From Ministeria vibrans ATCC 50519 (Eukaryota > Opisthokonta > Filasterea), in assembly GCA_943704425.1 (NCBI GenBank), contig CALSCP010000382.1, positions 39,674-68,140 of the forward strand: DNA of 28,467 nt, written 5' to 3'. Positions 1-8,200 of this stretch are shown here, one piece after another (position 1 is the stretch's first letter; every line of letters begins with the position of its first letter). The position numbers and the translations under genes are program-made. The notes under the pieces were generated by a model. It did not search any database. It was not told the origin of the DNA and saw nothing but the letters and a program-made list of their open reading frames with translations.

Positions 1-204
1 TTTTGTTCTCTATCACTTTGTTCTCTCTGACTATCACAATGTTCTATCACTTTTGTTTCTTTCTCCCTCCTTTTTCTCTCTCTCTATCACTTTGTTTCTT
101 TCTCCCTCCTCTCTCTCTCTCTTTATCACTTTGTTTCTTTCTCCCTCCTCTCTCTCTCTCTTTATCACTTTGTTTCTTTCTCCCTCCTCTCTCTCTCTCC
201 TCCG
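1..204 (+). repeat. Pyrimidine-rich intronic minisatellite (39-bp unit)
   Basis: This stretch lies in the intron before the first visible MOB exon. It consists of repeated TATCACTTTGTTTC cores followed by TTTCTCCCTCC and CT runs. Cores at 85, 124 and 163 are spaced exactly 39 bp apart, with looser copies further left. It ends in a normal acceptor (TTTCAG at 208-213). The same core returns in later introns of this gene and in introns of genes on the other strand. Apparent reading frames through it encode only Ser/Leu/Phe repeats and are not genes. Confidence 0.85.
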
Positions 205-213
205 ATATTTCAG

Positions 214-2992
214 GTATCAGCACCCGATTACATTACACATCTGTTCGACTGGGCCTACACCCAGTTGGCGGCTTTCCCCACCGACGGCACCTTCCCCGAT
301 GACTTTGATCTGCGTCTCGAGACGATACATCGACGGCTCCTTCGTGTTTACATCCACATGTACCGCTTTCACTCAGACTCTGCCGAACTCCTTGACGGTC
401 TGGACATTCTGCGATTGCGCGTGCGTCACTACCTCTGCTTTGTGACCGAGTACAATCTCATTGGAGCCGATCAACTGCTGCCCATGCGCAGCTTCTTCCT
501 GCGCACCCTTGGCATTGACGTGACCGGCAGCACGGGGACACCCGACAATTCAGTGGGAGCCAATGTATTGCAAGGTGGCGGCTCAAAGAGTGGTGGCAAG
601 GGGAAAGGTGGAGTGGCGGGAGCGGGGGAGCGAGATGCACGAGTGTTTGGGGTGCCTCTGGTGCAGATTGTAGAGTATGAGCGGGCAGAATTGGAGCGCG
701 TTGGGTCGAGTGGAGCGCGCCGAGGCGCCATCAACTCGGCGAGCACTGGAAATTTAGCTGATGCCGAGCTGTACAACTCGTCAGGCAAGGGTCTTTCGAC
801 GACACAGCCCCCGGCGTCCAAGCATGGACTGTCGCATGAGTTGCACACGACCGTGTCCGATGGCAATGTTGGTGCGGTGACGTCGCTGGATGACACGTAC
901 GTGCCGCAGATTGTGCAGAAGTGTATTCGGGCGCTTGAAGGGGCAGTGGATCGTGAAGGCATCTTCCGCATCTCCGGCTCGGTGCGGATGGTCAAGGAGC
1001 TCACCAGTGCGTTTGACAACGACTCAATGGGACTGCAGGTGAACATTGACGACCACCCCAACGGCGAGCATGTCATTGCCGGCGCTCTCAAGCAGTTCTT
1101 CCGTGAACTTCCCGAGCCTCTTCTCTCCTTCTCTCTCTACGACCAGTGGATTGCCACCGCCTCTGGTCAGTATCTACTACATTGTGTGTTCTTTAGTTTT
1201 GACCCTTCTTTTTCTCATACTTTGTGTTTGTTTCTCTTTCTATCACGTTGTCTCTATTACTTTTTTGTCTCTCTCTCTATCACTGTGTTTCTCTCTCTCT
1301 CCATCACTTTCTTTCTCTCTCTCTGCATTAGAACCCAATGCGGTTGAGCGGATGGCACTGACCAAGCGACTGCTGCACAAGCTGTCGTTGCCGGCCCAAG
1401 CGACGCTTGCCATGCTTCTGCGCTTCCTGTGCTTTGTGGGCTCGAACGCCGAGAAGAATCTCATGAGTGCCGACAACCTGGCTGTCGTGTTTGCGCCGGG
1501 TCTCCTCCGACCCCCCGAGGTCAATATTCTCTCTCTCTCTATCACTTTGTTTGTTTTTTTCTCTCTCTATCAATTTGTTTCTCTCTCTGTATCACTTTGT
1601 TTCTCTCTCTCTCTATCACTTTGTTTTTCTCTCTCTCTTCTCTCTCTGTCTCTCTCTGTCACTTTATCTATTTTTGTTTTTTTTTTCAATATGAATCAGT
1701 GTGTCGTATTATCGTGTACTTAAATTTTCCTACGTCTTGTGTTGCAGGGGACGGATGCGCGGCAGTTGTTCTCCGATGCGGCGGTGCAACAGCAGGTTGT
1801 CGTGTTTCTCATTAACCACTCGGACCGGCTCTTTCCCGGAAGCACTGTCCAATGTGAGTCTGTTTCTTATTGTGTTGAGTTGAGTGATTTTGTATGTGTG
1901 TACGTGTGTGTGTGTGTGCTTCGTTTAGTACTTTTTGTGCATTAGGTGGATGTTGTTGTCGTGTTGGTCTCATGTGTTTCATCCCGTAGCATGCACTTCT
2001 CCCCGCTCTCGAACGCGTACCATTATTCGTGTGCGACCCGAAGGAAAGGTAGTGGGGAACGCATGTCACGCAATCACAGACACCACCGGCACTCACTCAC
2101 TCACTTCTTTATCTATTTTTTTTTTCGTATTGTGTTTTACAATATAGGAATTACTACATGCGAATGTGGCGGGAGACAGTCCTGAAGATTCGGCGCGACG
2201 GCGGGAGCGACTGAGACGGCGGGCAGCGGGACGGTCCTCGTCGGATGTTGGGGTGCGACGGCCCATGCAGGGTCTGACGGTGTCGGGGGTGCTGGCTGCA
2301 AGCGAGTCACCGGTGGAGGAGGAGGAGGAGGGTAGGGAAGACGAGGGGGGGGGGACGACGGGAATCGATGTAGGGGAGCGGACCATGCCCGTAGCGGAGA
2401 AGGAAGGGGACTACGGGGAGACGGATGGGAGTACGGTGGAGCCGCATCCGCCTGCACGACGCATCGCGAGTGACTATGCTCAGTTGTCCACCTTTGATGT
2501 GGCGTCCCTGCCTAGTGGGGACCTGCGCATGGCCTTTGCGCTGCCACGACTTTCCAAACCAAAGTGTATGATTTATGATTTGGTTGTGTGTGTATGTGTG
2601 TGTGTACTCATGACTTTTGCTCTCTTGCAGTTGCGTTTGTGGAGGATGCTATGGAAGAAGAAGAGGAGAAGGAAGAGGAAGCAGCAGTCGCAGAGGAGGG
2701 CGAAAAGGAAAAGGAGAAAGAAGGGTCGGAAGGGGGTGGTGCAATAGAGCAAGAGAAGAAAAAGGAGGAGGAAGAGGATGAGGATGTGATTGTGGTGGAC
2801 GAGTCGTGGTTTCCCGGTGTTAGTGTGGCGTTGGCCGACACAGACACGTTCAACCGAGTGCCTGAGCGGTCATTCAGCCTTGTAGGGGAGCTGAATGGGC
2901 CCGACGAGGGCGGTGCACATGTCCCGACAGTCGGTCTCGACGGTACTGTGCTTGATCTACACGACGAACGCTTCACCGAGAGCTGTGTGTAG
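214..2992 (+). CDS. MOB-domain / RhoGAP fusion protein (5' end outside window)
   Basis: Six exons join in frame: 214-1165, 1332-1519, 1748-1853, 1990-2048, 2148-2565, 2631-2992 (694 residues visible; the start lies upstream). Residues 1-105 of the fragment match the second half of a MOB/Mob1 domain: SAPDYITHLFDWAYTQL, then YIHMYRFH, whose two histidines (about 48 and 53) align with the zinc-binding pair of MOB1, then CFVTEYNLI. A RhoGAP domain follows from about residue 142 (FGVPL) to 415, with a roughly 75-residue Gly/Ser-rich insert. It has the arginine finger (GIFRISG, Arg about 252), FFRELPEPLL, and SADNLAVVFAPGLLRPPE split by introns. The C-terminal tail is Arg-rich and then Glu/Lys-rich. 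RhoGAPs stimulate GTP hydrolysis by Rho-family GTPases; MOB domains bind NDR/LATS or STRIPAK kinases. The domain calls are firm. The 1990-2048 exon and the GTATGA donor at 2566 were chosen to keep the frame. Confidence 0.85.
1243..1325 (+). repeat. Intronic TATCACT/CTCTCT repeat
   Basis: The intron at 1166-1331 carries several diverged copies of the TATCACTTTGTTTCTCTCTC motif and runs directly into the acceptor (CTGCATTAG). It therefore also supplies the polypyrimidine tract. A similar block fills 1530-1680 of the next intron. Confidence 0.75.
1530..1680 (+). repeat. Intronic TATCACT/CTCTCT repeat, third intron
   Basis: At least four copies of TATCA(C/A)(T)TTGTTT separated by CT runs fill the 5' two thirds of the intron at 1520-1747. 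The repeat begins about 10 bp after the GTCAAT donor. Confidence 0.75.
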
Positions 2993-3149
2993 CCCATCGA
3001 GTGCTGCTTCTTGCTTGTTCTCCCTTATTTTTATTAATATTATTTTTATGAGTCGAATAGCACGTCGCTTTAAACTATTTAATACACGCCATTATCGTAA
3101 CGGACAAAACAAATGAAAAACAAAAACCAAACAGTACGAAAGCCAACAA

Positions 3150-4172
3150 TTAGGCACTTCCGAGGACATGTCCCTTTCCAGGAAAGGCAGATGGGGCAGT
3201 GGGGGGTACGGGAGCAGAGGGGGGCGAGGTGTTGGGAGTAGAAGAGGGCGGAGTGGAGGAGAAGAGGTCGCGAAGACGGGCGAGGAGAGAGGTGGCAAGG
3301 GAGGAGAGGGAGGCCACCTGAGAGGATGTCGATGATGGCGGAAGGGGCGGAACGTACTGCGCGGCGGACGCGTGCGTGACAAAGGACGGGAGCGACGTGA
3401 TGGGCCCGAGTATCGCAAGGTTTTCGATGCGCGTGATGAGCCAAGCTGGACACACCAGTGTGGTGAGTGACGGGAATAGACCAACTACAATCATAGAGGC
3501 GCATTAAACTTGAATAAGACGTGATAGAATGTCTTCTTACACACGACTCCTGTGATGAGACCAGCCAGATGGCCAAGGAAAGAGATGTTGGGGAGGAAGA
3601 GTTGGAACATGACGAGAAGCAGGAGCGGATAGACCTTGGTGGGCACATCAAAGACGCCAAAGACGGAGGAGACAGCGGGGGCATTGGGAGCAACGCACGC
3701 CTCTGCGATCACCGTGAAGAGAACGCCGCTGAAGCCAATGCTGCATGTCGAAAGAGACGCGGGAAAGCCGACCCGGCCGAGGGCGTACGCAACAGCGAGC
3801 TGGACAATGGCGTTGCAGACGACAAAGACGGCGACGAGCAGGAGCAGCGCGACAGAGCCGCTTCGTCGCTCGTACGGGCCGCCCCGGTGAATCCACGTCG
3901 CCATGTTGAAGTACAGGTGAAGAATGCCGCCGTGCACAAAGGCATGGGTGACCAGGCGGTACGCTACGAGTCCAATCGTTGAGAGGAGGAGGGCGAGAGT
4001 GGGGTGATGATCAATGAGTACGCTGTCGCCAGAAGGTTGAGCAGGACAAACATGTCGCGCGCCAAAGCGTATAGTCCACCAAGCTGTACAGATAGATGAG
4101 GATACAGAGGGCCACAATGGCCGCTGTAGTGACCGGGACTCTTCGGCAGAACGCAAGCACCTGTCCCAGCAT
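3150..4172 (-). CDS. Rhomboid intramembrane serine protease, RHBDL4/RHBDD1-like
   Basis: Three exons on the minus strand, 4172-4022, 3963-3541 and 3484-3150, give 302 residues. The introns are only 58 nt (GTACTC...TAG) and 56 nt (GTAAGA...TAG), and all phases agree. The first exon encodes MLGQVLAFCRR and then a transmembrane helix. The HAFVHGGILHLYFN block sits at about 57-70. The catalytic serine is in GFSG (Ser129) and the catalytic histidine in GHLAG (His182). The spacing and the LFLPNISFLGHLAG block resemble human RHBDL4, an ER-membrane protease acting in ER-associated degradation. The C-terminal tail is Ser/Pro-rich and cytosolic, with no ubiquitin-interacting motif visible. An unspliced reading would stop at 3491 inside the last intron, cutting the final membrane helix. 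Convergent with the upstream MOB-RhoGAP gene (157 bp apart). Confidence 0.88.
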
Positions 4173-4384
4173 GCAAAGTGAACTTCAATCAAAACAATTG
4201 AATTGTTTGGAAAGGAATTCATTGTCTGGAAGTGTCGAAGTGAAAAGTCTATGGGCAAAGCATTGTGCTGCTCTTGCCTCTTTCATCTTTGTTTTGTAAT
4301 AGTCTTGTTTTGACATTGAGTACAGCTATCGATTCTGAGGCGGATTCTCTCATTTTTCTTAATTTCATGTGCATTACAATAGAG

Positions 4385-6478
4385 TTACAAATCTTGACGA
4401 AGTATGGACAAGGTGGCGGGATCGAGTGTACCGTGGCGACGGATCGCGCGGAGGGCAGCACGGCGGACAAGTCCCGCGAGGGTGCTTCCGGTGGCGCCTT
4501 GAGGCGCCTTGGAGGCAATGAGGCGCGGCGTGACGTCGTGGTGGAGCGGCAAGCGACGCGTGAGCACCTGCGCAATGTCGACGAGGTCGAGTGGAGGAGG
4601 CGCCCCAATAAGGATGTGCTGCTCGAGACGGCCCGGTCGCAGAATGGCACTATCTAGCTGATCGGGTGGGCGATTGGTGCACGCGAGCACAAAGACCCCG
4701 GTACTGCGCTGGACACCGTCCATTTCGTTGAGGAGTTGACTGAGCGCACGCTGTTCGACCGAGGTCGCCTCGCCACTGTCGCAGAGGGCGCGCGACCCAC
4801 ATAGCACGTCAATCTCGTCAATGAAGACGATACAGGGGGCAACGGCCCGTGCAGCCGCAAACAAACGGCGAACACACGCCTCGGTGTCGCCAACATAGCG
4901 CGAGAAGAGCGACGGGGCAGCGACGGGCAAAAAAGCAGCGCCGCTCTCGGCTGCCGCCGCGTGAGCCATGAGCGTCTTGCCGCAGCCCGATGGCCCGTGC
5001 AGCAGGACCCCCGACGGAGGACGCACGCCGAGACGGCTGTACGCATCGGGTCGCTGCACAGGCCACACGACCAGACGACGCAGTGTCTGCTGGACACTTG
5101 CATAGCCCCCGACATCGCTCCAGCTGTGACGCGGCCGCTCAAAGTCAAATTCAACCAGCTGTGACGGAAGCACTCGTCTGAGCGCCGACTCAACGTAGCA
5201 CGGGGCGAGCACAGCTTCATTGTCGAGAAGCGCATCGAGGCGGGCACAACGCACAAGGCGGACCAAGTCGGACGCGACAAAGCCTGATGTGCGCGTGGCA
5301 GTCCACGAGACAAGTGACGACAACGACGAACACGGTGGTGCTGATGCGTCCGTCTGCACTCCCTCGGTATCCTCAGCGGTGGCGCGTTGAAATAGAGCTG
5401 AAAGCATCGTCGCTCGCTGCTGTGTCGAAGGGGCATGCACGGTGACGGTGGCGTCCAGCGCACCACGCGCACGCAGCGTGCGCGGCAGACGCACAAGCGC
5501 ATCACCGTCGCAGCTGGCAATGAGGCACCAGCGACGCTGGAGCTGCTCGAGCGCTTGTGAAAGCAACTTGAATGCGTCGGGGGACGACTCGACGAGGCGC
5601 TCAATGTGGTGTACGAGTAGCAGTGACACGAGCTGTTGGTCGGCGGCGCGACTCACCCGTTTGAGGCACTGTTGCATGCTGTCGACCGAGCAGGGACCCG
5701 CCTTGAGCGTTGTCACCGATACATCCGTGTCATTGTTGCGAGACCGTGCCGCAAGGACATGCTCAATGACTGAGGATTTGCCGGCACCCGGTGGACCAGT
5801 CACAAGGATGCCACCTATCGTGAGAGACTGGAACGAATGCTTCTCGCCCGCATCGTCCTGCTGCATTGATTGTTGTTGTCGCAGGGCAATGGCCGACTCG
5901 AGCATCCCTTGAAACTCTTCACACGGCCCCTCCAATCCGGCGCGTAATACAGGCGGCGTGGCGGCCGACAGCGACAGCGACGCAAACGACCGCGCCAAGC
6001 GTGCGTCGTCGCGCTCCGCCCGCGGCTCCACGTCGAATCGGGTGTCTTCGTTTGCAAAGGCAATGCGTACCGCAGGCCCGTCGGGGTCGCTTTGAATAGA
6101 TACTACTTCGATAGGAGGGTGCGGCGGGCGCAAGATGGTGTGTCCTTGAACAAGGTGCTTGGACGCGAGAAACCGGCGCGTTGCGTCGTCGACGGGCGCC
6201 CGTACGACCACCGACGTCGCTGTGGGCACGGTCGCGGGGTCCATGTCAAGCACGTCCACGTCCACCGTGCGGCTCGGCACGGCCCCAAGCAGCGACGGGT
6301 GGCACAGGGCGTCGGTGCTCGCCAGCAGTGCACCGCGCCATCGCGGCCACAGAACAAACCGCTGGGCAACGCAGCAGACATAGTCGCGCTCGCCGTCATC
6401 TGGCTCGCCTCCAATGCACAACCTCCATGGTTCGGTTTCAGTTGAGGGGTCCGCAAAGAGCGAAAGTTTTAAATTCAT
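4385..6478 (-). CDS. Double-AAA ATPase, AFG2/SPATA5L1-like
   Basis: A single exon of 697 residues. I start at the first ATG (6478, MNLKLSLF); the frame is open further upstream but has no ATG. Residues 1-200 hold a CDC48-N-like region. The first AAA has Walker A GPPGAGKS (228-235), but its Walker B position reads LLLVHHIE (about 286-293), lacking the catalytic Asp-Glu. The second AAA is complete: SWSDVGG, GPSGCGKT (495-502), pore YVG, IVFIDEID (550-557), sensor ACTNRP and Arg fingers in LRPGRLE. Length, LFSRYVGDTE and D2 wording fit the AFG2B/SPATA5L1 branch, which in animals works with AFG2A in cytoplasmic pre-60S ribosome maturation. PEX1 or PEX6 would be longer and have different pore wording. 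The identity within type-II AAA proteins is an inference. Confidence 0.82.
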   Translation of the reverse strand: MNLKLSLFADPSTETEPWRLCIGGEPDDGERDYVCCVAQRFVLWPRWRGALLASTDALCHPSLLGAVPSRTVDVDVLDMDPATVPTATSVVVRAPVDDATRRFLASKHLVQGHTILRPPHPPIEVVSIQSDPDGPAVRIAFANEDTRFDVEPRAERDDARLARSFASLSLSAATPPVLRAGLEGPCEEFQGMLESAIALRQQQSMQQDDAGEKHSFQSLTIGGILVTGPPGAGKSSVIEHVLAARSRNNDTDVSVTTLKAGPCSVDSMQQCLKRVSRAADQQLVSLLLVHHIERLVESSPDAFKLLSQALEQLQRRWCLIASCDGDALVRLPRTLRARGALDATVTVHAPSTQQRATMLSALFQRATAEDTEGVQTDASAPPCSSLSSLVSWTATRTSGFVASDLVRLVRCARLDALLDNEAVLAPCYVESALRRVLPSQLVEFDFERPRHSWSDVGGYASVQQTLRRLVVWPVQRPDAYSRLGVRPPSGVLLHGPSGCGKTLMAHAAAAESGAAFLPVAAPSLFSRYVGDTEACVRRLFAAARAVAPCIVFIDEIDVLCGSRALCDSGEATSVEQRALSQLLNEMDGVQRSTGVFVLACTNRPPDQLDSAILRPGRLEQHILIGAPPPLDLVDIAQVLTRRLPLHHDVTPRLIASKAPQGATGSTLAGLVRRAALRAIRRHGTLDPATLSILRQDL

Positions 6479-6578
6479 ACGAATAAGATTGATCTTTTCT
6501 TTACGTAGGCTTGAACGCCTTTTGCCCTTTTTATTATAACTTAAGATCAATGGGTACTCATTGGGTAGTCACCATGTG

Positions 6579-6590
6579 TCGTATAAAAAT
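6579..6590 (-). promoter_or_regulatory. Shared 12-mer upstream of the AAA gene
   Basis: The plus-strand string TCGTATAAAAAT lies about 100 bp before the AAA gene's ATG. The identical 12-mer occurs at 24069-24080, about 90-100 bp before the giant Clp fusion's ATG and in the same orientation relative to that gene. It could be a TATA-type or initiator element, or chance in AT-rich spacers. The rest of 6479-6715 shows no gene. Confidence 0.3.
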
Positions 6591-6715
6591 GAATACTACC
6601 TGTGCGGATCTAAAAGAACCGTTCTATCGTACAGTCTCGACAGTCTGTCGTTTTACAGACCGAAACAGTTTTAAAGTATAATGGAACTAATGGTTAATTT
6701 ATATCTGTACTTCAT

Positions 6716-7033
6716 TCAGCCGCTCGTAATGGCCTTGACAAACTTCTCGTAGTTGAGGTTCCCCTCTTTGTCGACTTCGGCCGCTTGCAGCAGCATGTCG
6801 ACGTCCTCATCGCTGAGACGCTCGCCCAGACTCGTCAGTACATGACGCAGTTCACCGACATTCATAAAGCCATTGCCGTCCTTGTCAAATACACGCAGTC
6901 CCTCAATGAAGTCCTCCAGCTTGCCTTGGTCCGCCGGCGGCGACGACAGAATCGGGATGATCTCCTCAAACGAGATCCTCTTGTCGCCTACACAGAGAAC
7001 ATGAAGGGAATGAGGGACAGACAGCGAGCCGTC

Positions 7034-7073
<40 letters not shown>

Positions 7074-7759
7074 GACAGACAGACACACACACACACACAC
7101 ACACACACACAGCAACGGCGTGCACGCGTGGGCACACTGCACGCATGCGGGGTGGCGTACCCTTGGGACACAGCTCGGCAACCATCTTCTTGACTTCGTT
7201 ATCGGTGGGATTGAGCCCCAGCGAGCGCAGACATCGCCCCAGGTCGCTCGAGTTGATCTTGCCGTCGCCCAGCCGATCAAACAGCGCAAATGCCTCCCGG
7301 TAGTCTACAGCGAGCAAAGGGCGCCGCAACGCCCCGCAGGTGGTTTAGCGACGATGTTTGAAACGGCGAAGAAAGGAAAAAAAAAAAAGAAAAAATGAGG
7401 AAAATCAAAGGATCTCGTCTGATAGGAGAGTTGGTAGGAGCAGGGCCACGCAGTGAGGCCCAATCAGGTCCACGGCACACCCCGGGCGTGTGGGAAAGTG
7501 GGCGCAATAGGCAAATGGGTTAAAAAGCGGTGACGTAGCAGTCGTCAGAAAGGCAGTTCTGTCGCTGTGGCGCGAAATGCAAGCGGTGCAGACGCACGCA
7601 ACGCCGGCCGATACCTTCGATTTTGTCGTCTGAAGCCTACAGCATCGGCAGGGCCAAAAGGACAAGAGGAACGTCAGTCAAATTGCTTTTTTTGGGGGGT
7701 TTCGGGGTTTGAAAAAAAAAACCACAAATAACACGCTAGAACCGCCAGGCACGTACCAT
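6716..7759 (-). CDS. Myosin essential light chain (calmodulin superfamily)
   Basis: Four coding exons give 146 residues: 7759-7757 (the ATG alone, followed by GTACGT), 7636-7615 (22 nt), 7304-7161 and 6987-6716. The joined start reads MASDDKIEDYREAFALFD, typical of essential light chains. EF-hand 1 has a degenerate loop. EF-hand 3 (DKDGNGFMNVGE) is the only canonical calcium loop. The C-terminal lobe runs LTSLGERLSDEDVDMLL then NLNYEKFVKAITSG. Length and the LRSLGLNPT linker fit MLC1/MYL6-type chains, which clamp the first IQ motif of a myosin lever arm. Calmodulin is excluded by the missing canonical loops. The third intron contains GT microsatellites. The second exon is supported by phase, splice sites and motif. 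Confidence 0.9.
7036..7112. repeat. (AC)n microsatellite, two blocks
   Basis: Two AC dinucleotide blocks separated by AAGACAGACAGAC lie inside the third intron of the myosin light chain gene, reading as (GT)n in the transcript sense. Cys/Val-rich frames across it are artefacts. Confidence 0.95.
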
Positions 7760-8200
7760 ATTGAGTATAAACTGTAAAGTGTGATGAATGAAAGAGAAAA
7801 GCGCAAAATAAATTATACTTTTAAGTTTTATTGAGTCTCTAAGATCTTACATGAGTCAAGGCAGATCTTCGAAAGAGTCTCACCTCTAAAAGTTCGTTCA
7901 CGTTCGCTTATGACGCATCGCCCATTCCAATCGATGGGTTGAACGGGTTTCTTCAAGTTCGTTTCAGCGTGATGCCGCGTGTGATCAGACATATCGGCGT
8001 TTGGTTCCGACTTTTGTGGTGGACTTTTTTTTTTAATCAAAACTATTAATTTTCAAAAACCAAAAAAAAAAAAATTAATCAAACTTTTTTTTTGTCGTCG
8101 CCACACAGTTCCGGTGTACCGCGACGCCAAGTTGTACGGGAGTGTATAGGGCTTGAGTGGACGTCGACGTGCGCCGCTGCTGCTCCCTGTGACGCGCAAT
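7760..8200. promoter_or_regulatory. Divergent promoter region, light chain / PHF14
   Basis: This 441-bp gap separates the ATGs of two divergently transcribed genes, so it must hold both promoters and 5' UTRs. It is AT-rich, with A-runs and T-runs at 8025-8092. No further gene and no clear TATA box are visible. Confidence 0.6.

Noticed and set aside
3079-3484. Separate Pro/Ser-rich gene downstream of the rhomboid
   Set aside because: A GTAAGA...TAG intron of 56 nt joins this sequence in frame to the rhomboid's last membrane helix, so it is that gene's C-terminus.
4385-6478. PEX1 or PEX6 assignment for the double AAA protein
   Set aside because: The 697-residue length and the LFSRYVGDTE pore region fit AFG2B better; kept only as an alternative.
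7032-7171. Cys/Val-rich and Thr/His-rich frames over AC repeats (also 24600-24940 and 28273-28467)
   Set aside because: Dinucleotide repeats are open in several frames; no splice-consistent exon uses them.
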